DNA from: Daejeonella rubra
GTDB lineage: Bacteria > Bacteroidota > Bacteroidia > Sphingobacteriales > Sphingobacteriaceae
Assembly (NCBI RefSeq): GCF_900103545.1
Contig: NZ_FNHH01000004.1
Span: 62,001 to 126,000 of the forward strand
Direction: 5' to 3'
DNA: 64,000 bases
The position numbers and the translations under genes were made by a program. Position 1 is the stretch's first letter. The number at the start of each line of letters is the position of its first letter. Positions 9,458 to 18,436 of the stretch are shown one piece after another. Below the pieces are notes generated by a model that saw only the letters and a list, made by a program, of their open reading frames with translations, was not told where the DNA came from and ran no database searches.

Positions 9458-10695
9458 TTTACAGGCTGAAGTTCAAAGTTATTATACCTGAGCATTATTA
9501 GTTCATTATTTATGTATCCAAATTTCGGATTTTTTGAAAATTTAAAATTATTATGCAGGCCCTGATAAATACTGTCATCCAGATGATCAGCATAAGCTTT
9601 ACCATACTTTTCAAGCAATCCTCCGAAATAATAGCCAATATCAAACCCTTTAAATGAATACTCTGAGGGCTCCAGACCATATTCATCCCGGTAACGGGCG
9701 ATGAAATTTTTAACATTCTGTGCTTTATAATTCACATAATATGATGTACTGATCCGTGATTTAAGAGCCTGCATCTTTTCCTGATTTAAATATTTAGCCT
9801 TGATCCAGTTAGGATGACCAAATAATTCGATCCTGTATCTTTGATTTACCAGTTTATACAGTTTATCTATTGTTGGAAGCAGAAATAACCTGTCGGATGA
9901 AGCTATGATCACCAGATTATTTTTTGAAAGGTCCAAATAGCTTTCAATAGCAATAGCAGTGGGCCTTTCAGTAATTCGAAACTTCCCTCCCGACAGTTGA
10001 GTTAAAGAACTCTTAAAAAAGGTGGAAAACTTTGAATCATCGGCTTTCTGCGTATTGATCAATACCAGGTTAACCAGTTCAGGCTTGTAATTCATGCTAA
10101 TAAATTCAGCGATTTTCCGTCCATGCTGATCAATCGTATTATTAACTGTAACCAGTCCCGGATTATTAAATTCGGATGGCATAGATGCCGCTAATGGTGA
10201 GATCTGCAAGGTCTCCCCCAGTTCAGCGAAATCAGCAAAGGACTTTATAGCTTCAGGAAAAACAGGGCCAATGATCAGGTCATTACTTCTCACTGAACTA
10301 GCCATCGCCAGGTTAACCACTCTGGTTTCCTGATTTTGTGTATCAAATACCTGAAGGTTAAAATCATGGCCTTTTGCTGTAAGCGAGTCGAGTGCAAGTT
10401 TAAAACCTTGGTAAAAATCTATCGCCAGATCAGCTTTTGCAACATCTTTTCGGCCAGCAGTCTTAAGATTTATGGAATTTAATTCAAATGGCAGCAAGAG
10501 CGCTATTGAGTGATCTGTTTTCTTTTTAACAGGTACAATTTCTTTCTGTTTATCTCTTTCAGCAGGTGAAGGGATATCAACAGGCTTGGGAGCAGTAATT
10601 TTTTTTGAGCATGCTGAAAAAAGGATCAGCATACTCAAAATCAGTAAAAAATTATTCCCACTCAATAGTCGCAGGCGGTTTGGAACTAATATCAT
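9454..10695 (-). CDS. Lipoprotein with periplasmic-binding-protein type 1 fold
   Basis: A 413-residue putative lipoprotein. The N terminus (VPNRLRLL, then a hydrophobic stretch ending LILFSAC) is a lipoprotein signal peptide with a convincing lipobox. The rest (IALLLPFELNSI, DFYQGFKLALDSL, NDLIIGPVFPEA) resembles branched-chain amino acid or LpoA-like type 1 binding proteins, which in this phylum often carry a LysM repeat; none is present here. A later ATG at 10632 would leave too short a signal peptide, so I chose the ATG at 10695. That start lies inside guaA, giving a 44-base overlap. Ligand and role unknown; a cell-wall function is possible. Confidence 0.75.
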   Translation of the reverse strand: MILVPNRLRLLSGNNFLLILSMLILFSACSKKITAPKPVDIPSPAERDKQKEIVPVKKKTDHSIALLLPFELNSINLKTAGRKDVAKADLAIDFYQGFKLALDSLTAKGHDFNLQVFDTQNQETRVVNLAMASSVRSNDLIIGPVFPEAIKSFADFAELGETLQISPLAASMPSEFNNPGLVTVNNTIDQHGRKIAEFISMNYKPELVNLVLINTQKADDSKFSTFFKSSLTQLSGGKFRITERPTAIAIESYLDLSKNNLVIIASSDRLFLLPTIDKLYKLVNQRYRIELFGHPNWIKAKYLNQEKMQALKSRISTSYYVNYKAQNVKNFIARYRDEYGLEPSEYSFKGFDIGYYFGGLLEKYGKAYADHLDDSIYQGLHNNFKFSKNPKFGYINNELIMLRYNNFELQPVK

Positions 10696-12181
10696 AGACA
10701 ACTCTGTTAATTCCTTTTACATTATTAATTATTTCATTGGAGATCTTAGCAAGAAGATCGTAAGGCAAATGACTCCAATCTGCAGTCATACCATCCACAG
10801 AGCTTACAGCCCTTAAACAGATAACATGCTCATATGTTCTTTCATCACCCATAACACCAACGGATTGCACAGGTAAAAATATAGCACCTGCCTGCCATAC
10901 TTTATCATACCATCCCGAAGATTTCAAATTATTGATATAAATAGCATCTGCTTCCTGAAGAATAGCTACCTTTTCTGGTGTAATATCATCTAAAATTCTG
11001 ATAGCTAGTCCCGGACCGGGGAATGGATGTCTGCCTAACAGTGCGCTATCCATACCTAAAGTTTTCCCGACTCTTCTAACTTCATCCTTAAATAGTGTAT
11101 TTAAGGGCTCCACTACTTTGAGCTTCATGAAATCAGGCAAACCACCTACATTATGGTGCGATTTTATAGTAGCAGAAGGGCCTTTAACAGAAACAGACTC
11201 AATAACATCCGGGTAAATAGTACCTTGTCCCAGCCATTTCACATCCTGCACTTCATGGGCAGCATCATCAAACACTTCAATAAATACCCTTCCAATGGCT
11301 TTTCTCTTCGTTTCAGGATCCTTGATACCGGCAAGCTGACTTAAAAACCGATCACCCGCTCTAACCCCGCGGACATTAAGTCCCATATGCTGGTAAGAGT
11401 CCAAAACCTGCTCAAATTCATCTTTACGCAATAAACCATTATCAACGAAGATACAATGAAGGTTCTTACCGATTGCCTGATGCAGGAGCACGGCCGCAAC
11501 CGAAGAATCTACACCTCCGGATAAACCTAAAATAACTTTATCATCACCTATTTTATCTTTCAGTGCCTGAATAGTGGTCTCAATAAATGCATCAGGAGTC
11601 CAATCCTGACTACAATCACAAATATCTACCAGGAAGTTCTGAAGCAATTGTTTTCCATCTGTACTATGAGTTACCTCAGGGTGGAATTGGATCCCATAAA
11701 CTTTTGAATTCTTTATGTGGTAGGCAGCAACTTTTACAGAATCAGTGCTGGCAATAATCTCAAAATTATCAGGAATCGATGCAATGGTATCTGCATGAGA
11801 CATCCATGTTTGAGAACCTTGTGGAATATTTTTAAATAAAGGATGCGAATGATCAATAAAATCAAGGCAGGCCCGGCCATACTCCCGTGTAGAGGATGCC
11901 TTTACTTCTCCACCAGATTTTTGAGCGATATATTGTGCTCCATAACATACTCCCAGAATGGGAAATTTTTGCTGAAGCTCTTCAAGATCAACCTGAGGAG
12001 CATCCTCCTGTCTTACTGAATAAGGACTTCCCGAAAGAATGATCCCTTTAACAGAACTATCAAACTCAGGAAGATGATTAAATGGATGTATCTCGCAGTA
12101 TACGTTTAGCTCTCTGACTCTCCGTGCAATAAGTTGAGTGTATTGCGACCCGAAGTCAAGAATGATGATTTTTTCTTGCAT
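10652..12181 (-). CDS. guaA: GMP synthase (glutamine-hydrolysing)
   Basis: Converts XMP to GMP using glutamine and ATP. It has 509 residues, normal for the family. The N-terminal class I amidotransferase domain has the nucleophile Cys in ILGVCYGAQYIA and the catalytic His and Glu in FHPEVTHS. The ATP-pyrophosphatase domain has the P-loop LSGGVDSSVAA (about residues 224-234), and the C-terminal dimerisation domain ends in PPATIEWE. The start is the ATG at 12181, giving the usual MQEKIIILDFGSQYTQ; the TTG two codons upstream belongs to the promoter box. The downstream lipoprotein gene starts within its 3' end. Confidence 0.97.
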   Translation of the reverse strand: MQEKIIILDFGSQYTQLIARRVRELNVYCEIHPFNHLPEFDSSVKGIILSGSPYSVRQEDAPQVDLEELQQKFPILGVCYGAQYIAQKSGGEVKASSTREYGRACLDFIDHSHPLFKNIPQGSQTWMSHADTIASIPDNFEIIASTDSVKVAAYHIKNSKVYGIQFHPEVTHSTDGKQLLQNFLVDICDCSQDWTPDAFIETTIQALKDKIGDDKVILGLSGGVDSSVAAVLLHQAIGKNLHCIFVDNGLLRKDEFEQVLDSYQHMGLNVRGVRAGDRFLSQLAGIKDPETKRKAIGRVFIEVFDDAAHEVQDVKWLGQGTIYPDVIESVSVKGPSATIKSHHNVGGLPDFMKLKVVEPLNTLFKDEVRRVGKTLGMDSALLGRHPFPGPGLAIRILDDITPEKVAILQEADAIYINNLKSSGWYDKVWQAGAIFLPVQSVGVMGDERTYEHVICLRAVSSVDGMTADWSHLPYDLLAKISNEIINNVKGINRVVYDISSKPPATIEWE

Positions 12182-12184
12182 GGG

Positions 12185-12192
12185 CAAAGATA
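12185..12192 (-). promoter_or_regulatory. guaA -7 box TATCTTTG, 3 bases from the ATG
   Basis: TATCTTTG on the minus strand ends three bases before the guaA ATG, with a weak -33 element (TTTC) 19 bases upstream. The predicted transcript start falls at or next to the start codon, implying a leaderless mRNA. Confidence 0.6.
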
Positions 12193-12283
12193 ACTTTTTT
12201 GTACAGAGGCTGAAAGTATTATAAAAAACCTTTTAAGCTTTTTATCACATTTTTATTAAATTCGGTAATTTGCAGACACAAAA

Positions 12284-12766
12284 ATGGCCGGATCTAAAGT
12301 TTTATCGTTCAATGTCCACCTGGAACCTGTTGAAGGCCCGATGGTTCATCACGTGATCATAGTGCCGGATGAATTTTCGAAACAGTTCATCACAGGAAAA
12401 GGATCTGCTTGCATTCTATGTTCCATTGGTCAGCAGCCGGAGTTCCCCTGCGCCCTGATTCCCAGGCATGAAAGATTTGTGATCATCGCCAGTAAAAAAT
12501 TGATCAAAGAACACAATCTTCAACTAGAGATTCCGTTCAGGATATCTATACGTATTGATCCTGGTAATGGGCTTGAACTACCGGAAGAGTTTAGTGAAGT
12601 CTTAGCTCAGGATGAATTTGCTTTCCAGGCCTACGAAGCACTTAATGACGGAGGAAAACGAGGTTATATTTATTATATCAGGCAGGGAAAATCAATTGAT
12701 ACCCGAATAAAACGAAGCATGGAAATTGCAGAAAAGTTAAAGCAGAGACATGGGTCAAAACAATAA
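12284..12766 (+). CDS. DUF1905 / YdeI (OmdA)-like protein
   Basis: A 160-residue soluble protein without a signal peptide. The N-terminal 95 residues resemble DUF1905 (a small beta-barrel: HHVIIVPDEFSKQF, then a CSIG..PEFPCALIP stretch). The C-terminal part AYEALNDGGKRGYIYYIRQGKSIDTRIKR... matches the YdeI/OmpD-associated motif of a basic helix with R..Y...I.....T. The family has no firm biochemical function. The gene is divergent from guaA, with about 100 bases between the two starts. Confidence 0.7.
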   Translation: MAGSKVLSFNVHLEPVEGPMVHHVIIVPDEFSKQFITGKGSACILCSIGQQPEFPCALIPRHERFVIIASKKLIKEHNLQLEIPFRISIRIDPGNGLELPEEFSEVLAQDEFAFQAYEALNDGGKRGYIYYIRQGKSIDTRIKRSMEIAEKLKQRHGSKQ

Positions 12767-12905
12767 TTTTTTCATGAATCATGTTATAAGCCTGGAACCA
12801 GGTAATTATGACAGAATTTAACTGATATCAGAACTATTAAACCCATGTTAAAACAGGCAGCAGAGTCCCTTTAACTAATTGGACAGATATTTGCAGGCTA
12901 AATGC

Positions 12906-13505
12906 ATGAAATCTATGATCATCAACCTTTTTATACTTTTATTGTTGTCATCCTGCGATTTTTCAGCAGGTGATCATTACACTCCTGCAGCGCTTACCAG
13001 CAAAAAGTCGGTTTCAGAAATTCCAATAAAAGAATATACTATCTCTGATGGATCTGAATCAGACTCTTTAGTAATAAAATTGAATGATTCAGGAAGAACT
13101 AAAGCCGATCAATTGGTAGATTTTGCGGAAAGTTTAAAAGGAATTACCTACAAATACGGATCTAAAGATCCCAACCAGGGATTTGACTGCTCCGGCTTTA
13201 TTTCCTATGTTTTTAATCATTTTGACATATCTGTCCCAAGATCCTCCATAGAATTCACAAATTTTGCAAAAGAAATAAACCTGAAAGAGGCTAAGCGCGG
13301 GGATTTAATTTTATTCACCGGAACTGATAGCACAAAACGAGTAGTTGGTCACATGGGGATCATCACCTCAAACAATGGACTGATGCATGAATTCATTCAC
13401 TCTACATCAGGAAAAGCCTTCGGAGTAACAAACACCCCATTAAATAAGTACTATCAGGGCCGATTTGTCAAGGTTATCCGATTTTTCAGGGATGATCAGC
13501 TATAA
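12906..13505 (+). CDS. NlpC/P60 lipoprotein peptidase
   Basis: Predicted cell-wall endopeptidase anchored by lipid, 199 residues. The N-terminal MKSMIINLFILLLLSSC is a short lipoprotein signal with the lipobox LSSC. The NlpC/P60 domain (about residues 75-195) has the catalytic Cys in GFDCSGFISYVF, the catalytic His in VVGHMGIIT, and a third polar residue in HEFIHSTSGK. The ORF extends upstream to a TTG at 12879, but the ATG at 12906 places the signal peptide at the N terminus. It probably cuts D-gamma-glutamyl-diaminopimelate bonds, as is usual for the family. Single gene, convergent with the UbiD-like gene. Confidence 0.87.
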   Translation: MKSMIINLFILLLLSSCDFSAGDHYTPAALTSKKSVSEIPIKEYTISDGSESDSLVIKLNDSGRTKADQLVDFAESLKGITYKYGSKDPNQGFDCSGFISYVFNHFDISVPRSSIEFTNFAKEINLKEAKRGDLILFTGTDSTKRVVGHMGIITSNNGLMHEFIHSTSGKAFGVTNTPLNKYYQGRFVKVIRFFRDDQL

Positions 13506-13533
13506 AAAAGCAGATCTTTAAAATTCGTTCAGA

Positions 13534-15372
13534 TTAAATTATTCCATACAGAGCTCCACCTTCTGTACCCATACTATCAACTTTCTTCTCAACTTCCGCA
13601 TCTCTGATGAGTTCCGGAGCGTGATGTTTCTTAATGCGGGCATCAATGATCAGGGGACCCTTACAACCCCAGTGTTTATGCTCAATAAATGAGTTAACAC
13701 CATAAATATCATGGGATGGATTACTTCTGGTAAAAGTTATCCAGACAAAATCATTAATAGTTTTAGCTACAAAACCAGCATCATCACAAAGAATAAAGAG
13801 TGGCAAACCTTCCAGGTTAGCAGAAGCTAAAGCGCTGTTCAAAATTTCAATTTCACTCTCTGTATGTTCATAGCTTAAAAATGGAGGAGCTTCAACCGCT
13901 AAAACACCCGGCATGACCATTTTAAACTTATCAAATGGCCTTGGAAGGGAAAAAGATTCAGGCAATTCGGTCCATAAAGTTCGTTTTTTATCTCCGGCAG
14001 CAGCAATTGCCACCTTTGAACCGGAATTAATATCAGTGCCACTATAATCAAGTGTATCAATAGTTGTTCTGGTATAAAAATGCAGATCGCGACTCAGATC
14101 AATTCGTTCCAGTATGTGCTTAAAAAAGCCTGAGATATCACTTGTTTTAAGGGAAGGATCATCTTCCTTGCTAGAAATAAATAAATATTTAGCAAGACTA
14201 AGCTGACTTTTTCCTAAAATATGGTTAGCAATTGTAAGTATTTCCTGGGGCTTTCTTTCCTTAAGATATGGAGTATACCGTTCGCTACCGATGGCAAATA
14301 ACAATGGATGTACACCTGCGGCATCAACAGCATTTACCTCGTGAAGGCCCGGGATCTCTTTTGGTATAGCTGAACCTGTAATATCATGGATCAAAGCACC
14401 AAAACTGGTATCCTCCTGTGGTGGTCGCCCAACAACAGTAAATGACCAGATTGCATCTTTACGATGATACACATTCCGAACTTTCATTAGGGGAAAAAGG
14501 TGTTTGAGGCTATAATATCCTAAATGATCACCAAAAGGCCCTTCAGGTTTATTCTGCCCGGGTTCAACGATACCAGTTATCACAAAATCGGCATCAGAAG
14601 AAATGCAGAAGCCCTCTGAATCATAAAAATAGCGGAATCGACGATTGCCAAGCGCTCCGGCAAAGGTCATTTCTGATAAGCCTTCCGGAAGTGGCATTAC
14701 AGCTGCTAAAGGATGTGCCGGAGGACCACCAACAAAAATACTAACCTTTAATGCCTTTCCTTTTGCATTAGCTTTGGTTTGATGAACACCAATACCGCGA
14801 TGTAATTGGTAATGGAGACCTATTTCCTCATCCTGAATATATTCATTTCCGCCAAGCTGGATACGATACATCCCCAGGTTTGCATTCATGATGCCAGGCT
14901 TATCAATATCTTCTGTATAAACCTGAGGCATTGTTACAAAAGGACCGCCATCCATTGGCCAGTTCACTATTTGTGGTAAAGCTGAAATACTAGTCTTGCC
15001 GTATTTAACAGGTGAATTAAAGCCCTTCTTCCATGGCAAAGCAGATAAAGCAGTCATCCCCGCCCCTGCATACTTCAATGGATTTCTTACTGCTTTTAAT
15101 GGATCAGATTTCAGGTCGACCAGGGTCTTGATGGCATCAAGAGTATCCCTGAACATAAATTTGGATCTTTCCAGAGTACCAAATAAGTTTGATACAGCAG
15201 GGAATTTACTGCCTTTAATATTCTCGAAAAGTATTGCCGGACCTTCATTTTCAAATACACGCAAATGAATAGCAGCTGCCTGAAGATAAGGATCAACCTC
15301 TTCTTTTATCCGAATCAGATGTCCGTTTTTTTCCAGATCAGAAACACATTCAGCGAGACTTTTATACCCCAT
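13534..15372 (-). CDS. UbiD-family decarboxylase, probably menaquinone biosynthesis
   Basis: Prenylated-FMN-dependent decarboxylase of 612 residues. Family segments visible include the N-terminal LEKNGHLIRIKEEVDP, the central GIGVHQTKAN and VSIFVGGPPAHPLAAVMPLP, and VVGRPPQEDTSFG. The length exceeds typical UbiD proteins (about 490) and fits the longer subfamily annotated as menaquinone (futalosine-pathway) decarboxylase in Bacteroidota; this narrower assignment is inference. It needs a UbiX flavin prenyltransferase, absent here. A UbiA-like and a UbiE-like gene lie at 40 kb, consistent with quinone synthesis. Single gene with no visible strong promoter. Confidence 0.82.
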   Translation of the reverse strand: MGYKSLAECVSDLEKNGHLIRIKEEVDPYLQAAAIHLRVFENEGPAILFENIKGSKFPAVSNLFGTLERSKFMFRDTLDAIKTLVDLKSDPLKAVRNPLKYAGAGMTALSALPWKKGFNSPVKYGKTSISALPQIVNWPMDGGPFVTMPQVYTEDIDKPGIMNANLGMYRIQLGGNEYIQDEEIGLHYQLHRGIGVHQTKANAKGKALKVSIFVGGPPAHPLAAVMPLPEGLSEMTFAGALGNRRFRYFYDSEGFCISSDADFVITGIVEPGQNKPEGPFGDHLGYYSLKHLFPLMKVRNVYHRKDAIWSFTVVGRPPQEDTSFGALIHDITGSAIPKEIPGLHEVNAVDAAGVHPLLFAIGSERYTPYLKERKPQEILTIANHILGKSQLSLAKYLFISSKEDDPSLKTSDISGFFKHILERIDLSRDLHFYTRTTIDTLDYSGTDINSGSKVAIAAAGDKKRTLWTELPESFSLPRPFDKFKMVMPGVLAVEAPPFLSYEHTESEIEILNSALASANLEGLPLFILCDDAGFVAKTINDFVWITFTRSNPSHDIYGVNSFIEHKHWGCKGPLIIDARIKKHHAPELIRDAEVEKKVDSMGTEGGALYGII

Positions 15373-15470
15373 GAGTTAAAATAAAAACACCATTAAATAA
15401 TGCTGCAATTTATGAAAATGTGAATCAGGAATCTGGGCGTTTGAAATTTATGTTTTAAAGATTACAATGC

Positions 15471-15926
15471 CTAAATGTACTTATGACATTCTACACCAAA
15501 TTTATTTAAAAAATCAACGCCTTCATCACTGGCAAGACCCTTATATTCTGCATAAGAAGCCTTATACCATACTTTTTTAATTCCGGATGAGTAGATTATC
15601 CTTGCACAGGAAATGCAGGGAGAGAGAGTTAAATACAGCGTTGAACCATCCAATGTCATTCCATTCTTAACTGCATACAGAATGGCATTTTCTTCTGCAT
15701 GCAAAGCAAGTGAACAACTATTCTTAGAATCACGGGGACAGCCGGTTTCAGGCCATTCTTCATCACAATTATGTGTACCGGCTGGAGGACCGTTATATCC
15801 GATGGAGATAATTCTTGTGTCTTTAGTTAAAACGGCACCGACCTGTGCTTTCACGCAATGTGAGCGTGAAGCAAGGTCGGTTGCCAGATTCATAAATATC
15901 AAGTCGAAGCTTGGTTTTTCCTTCAT
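15471..15926 (-). CDS. dCMP deaminase
   Basis: Zinc-dependent deaminase of 151 residues converting dCMP to dUMP in thymidylate supply. Zinc and catalytic motifs are present: LHAEENAILYAV (His and the proton-shuttle Glu) and SPCISCARIIYSSG (PCxxC). The N-terminal insert GPPAGTHNCDEEWPETGC with extra Cys and His residues is typical of dCMP deaminases. Its ATG shares one base with the TAA of the upstream sugar transporter (TAATG), so translation is probably coupled even though the two activities are unrelated. Confidence 0.92.
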   Translation of the reverse strand: MKEKPSFDLIFMNLATDLASRSHCVKAQVGAVLTKDTRIISIGYNGPPAGTHNCDEEWPETGCPRDSKNSCSLALHAEENAILYAVKNGMTLDGSTLYLTLSPCISCARIIYSSGIKKVWYKASYAEYKGLASDEGVDFLNKFGVECHKYI

Positions 15927-17533
15927 TAATGTGATGCCTCTACGTCAAGCTTACTTACGTCAATTCCTTGTTTTTTCAATTCAGAACTTACTTTGATGGC
16001 AAAGTATGCCAGGTAAGCAAAACATAGGAAAGGAATAATATAGGAGAAGTGAATACCACTCGTATCTGCAAGAATTCCCTGAACTGGAGGAATGATCGCT
16101 CCGCCCAGGATCATCATGATAAGGAAAGCAGATCCCTGTGAAGTATATTTACCTAAACCTGTTATGGCTAAAGCAAAGATACATGGCCACATAATGGAAC
16201 ATGCAAGTCCGCCGGTAAGAAATGCATAAATAGCTACCTGTCCGGTTGTTAATAATCCGACGATCATTGCAACCCCTCCTAAAACGCCAAACGTTAAAAG
16301 TGTTTTAGCAGGTTTCTCCTGACTATAAAAGAATCCGGCGATCAAAATAACTAAACATATTCCATAGACAAAAAACTGCTGAACTGAAGTGCCGTTTAAA
16401 TGATTTACAAATAAGATTATTGAGAATGCGATAAAAGGCATTAAGATAGTAAGGATGGTTTTAGTGGTCCTGGATAATTTAAATGCACTCACAGCACCAG
16501 TCCAGCGACCGATCATCATACTTCCCCAATAAAGTGAAATAAAAGGAGCAATTTCAGAATCAGAATAACCTCCAAATTCCGGCAATTGCAATAATGCTCC
16601 CATGTTACTCTGGATACTAACTTCAACCCCTACATAAGTAAAGATCGCAATCATACCCAGGATCAGTTGAGGATAGCCCATTGCACCCCAGCCTGCTTTA
16701 TCTTTTCCAGCTGCTCGTAGCGATAATAATAGTGTAAGAATAATGATGAATAGAGAAAGATAAACAAACACTGAAATGCCCACGCCTGTTGCCGCTGAGA
16801 TTGGATTCGCAGCAAGGATCAATAGGAAGGCAACGAAAATAATGAATAAGGGCAGATTTGTTTTTCCACTTGCTTCAACTTTCTCATCACTCGTTACTTT
16901 AGGAAGTTTTGAAACCCAGAAGAAAAGTGCGACAGCAAGAAATAGACCTGCCAGAATATAATATAATGTATTGATAGATGCAATTTCAACTTCCTTAGGA
17001 GCAGCAGCTGTTGCTGTACCAAAAAGAATGACACTCACTGCGATTGGGCCTAAAATACCCCCTAAATTGTTCACCCCGCCCGCTAAGTTCAATCGGTTAG
17101 CACCAGTTACCGGACTACCCAAAGCAACTACGAAGGGATTTGCAGCGGTTTGCTGAAGTGAGAATCCAATTGCCACAAAGAAAAAAGATGTCAATATGAA
17201 TGAAAAAGAACCTGAATCAACCGCAGGTATCATCATTAATGCACCGCCTGCTGAAATAACAAGGCCTAAAGCTATACTGTTTTTGTATCCCAATTTATTC
17301 AGGATATCAACTTTTATAATTTTAGAAGCATAAAACAAAATCAGAGACCCGATAAAATAACCGCCATAAAATGTAAAGTCAATCAACTGAGACTCAAATT
17401 GTGTTAATTTAAAATGGGTCTTACAGAATGGGATAAAAATACCATTACTTGCAGCCAAAAAGCCCCAGAAGAAGAACACTGTGATTAGTGTATATAATGC
17501 GGAAGCATAATTTTTTTGTGAATTGTTATCCAT
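15926..17533 (-). CDS. FucP-like sugar:H+ symporter (MFS)
   Basis: Major facilitator of 535 residues with about 12 membrane segments. The start (YTLITVFFFWGFLAASNGIF) and FTFYGGYFIGSLILFY match the fucose/glucose/galactose permease subfamily (FucP-type). A long hydrophobic centre (about residues 225-275) exceeds the minimal family length of about 430 and may add membrane segments. No sugar-catabolic genes adjoin it. It is co-oriented with dCMP deaminase through a one-base overlap. Substrate not predictable. Confidence 0.87.
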   Translation of the reverse strand: MDNNSQKNYASALYTLITVFFFWGFLAASNGIFIPFCKTHFKLTQFESQLIDFTFYGGYFIGSLILFYASKIIKVDILNKLGYKNSIALGLVISAGGALMMIPAVDSGSFSFILTSFFFVAIGFSLQQTAANPFVVALGSPVTGANRLNLAGGVNNLGGILGPIAVSVILFGTATAAAPKEVEIASINTLYYILAGLFLAVALFFWVSKLPKVTSDEKVEASGKTNLPLFIIFVAFLLILAANPISAATGVGISVFVYLSLFIIILTLLLSLRAAGKDKAGWGAMGYPQLILGMIAIFTYVGVEVSIQSNMGALLQLPEFGGYSDSEIAPFISLYWGSMMIGRWTGAVSAFKLSRTTKTILTILMPFIAFSIILFVNHLNGTSVQQFFVYGICLVILIAGFFYSQEKPAKTLLTFGVLGGVAMIVGLLTTGQVAIYAFLTGGLACSIMWPCIFALAITGLGKYTSQGSAFLIMMILGGAIIPPVQGILADTSGIHFSYIIPFLCFAYLAYFAIKVSSELKKQGIDVSKLDVEASH

Positions 17534-17678
17534 ATCTAAGTTCTAATTTTTAAAATAATTGTCTAACATAAATTAATTTTCTCACATCTCTAAGTTTTTA
17601 ATGTTTTTATCATTGATACTATATAGTTCTTCGATTTTAGGTTAATTTGCACTTTCACGTAAATGGATAGAATTCGGA

Positions 17679-18308
17679 ATGATAGAATCGATCATCTCAG
17701 GAATTGGTTTGGGATTTGTGCTTTCTTTTTTAACAGGACCAGTATTTTTTGCTCTGATTAAAACCAGTATTGAAAAAGGTTTCAACGCAGGAGTTTCACT
17801 TGCAGCAGGAGTTGTGGTTAGCGATATATTTTATGTTGCACTGACCCTTTATGGCACTTCTTTTCTTGCATTAGAGAATATTTACAGGATGCAGATAGGA
17901 ATAGCAGGAAGCATCATCTTATTCAGCATAGGAATTTATTATCTCTTTAAAAAAGTAAAGGTAAATTATGAACAAAATACCTCGAAAAGGCATTATACAG
18001 GTTATTTTCTCAAAGGCTTTTTCATGTGTATTTTCAATCCTGCCATATTACTTTATTGGCTGAGTGTTACAAGTGGCGTAATCTCAATGTCAGGAGCAAT
18101 AAAACCAGCAGATATATTTCCATTCTATGGTTCAATATTGATCACACAGTTCAGTCTGGATGTAATCAAGGCCTATTACGCCAATAAATTAAGGTATAAG
18201 ATCAAGGAAAAGACCATTTCCAATCTGAATAAAATTGCAGGAGTTCTTATCCTGATATTTGCTGCAAGGATAATCTATAACCTCCTGACAGGACATTCAC
18301 TGATTTAG
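17679..18308 (+). CDS. LysE/RhtB-family exporter
   Basis: Inner-membrane exporter of 209 residues with six predicted helices. The N-terminal GFVLSFLTGPVFFALIKTSIEKGF is the LysE/RhtB signature, and FMCIFNPAILLYWLSV matches the conserved second half (N-P-x-x-x-x-x-W). Members export amino acids or related metabolites. It is divergent from the sugar transporter and convergent with the PurF-like gene; no partner regulator (LysG-type) is adjacent. Confidence 0.85.
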   Translation: MIESIISGIGLGFVLSFLTGPVFFALIKTSIEKGFNAGVSLAAGVVVSDIFYVALTLYGTSFLALENIYRMQIGIAGSIILFSIGIYYLFKKVKVNYEQNTSKRHYTGYFLKGFFMCIFNPAILLYWLSVTSGVISMSGAIKPADIFPFYGSILITQFSLDVIKAYYANKLRYKIKEKTISNLNKIAGVLILIFAARIIYNLLTGHSLI

Positions 18309-18436
18309 GAATAAGTAGGCATGAGTTACGGCTCTATCAGATCAGTTCCCAACAGAATTCAAAGTAAAATTTTCAGCAAAGTGACTGTAAATGAAAATAC
18401 AAACGCACCCTGTAAGCTGTTCAAACAAATTAAACT

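Noticed and set aside
12182..12187. TTG two codons upstream of the guaA ATG as a start
   Set aside because: It is part of the TATCTTTG promoter box and would lie before the predicted transcript start; the same reasoning was applied at ubiE and the aminotransferase.
14996..15296. Plus- and minus-strand short frames inside the UbiD-like gene
   Set aside because: They are shadows of the 612-residue conserved gene with no motifs of their own.
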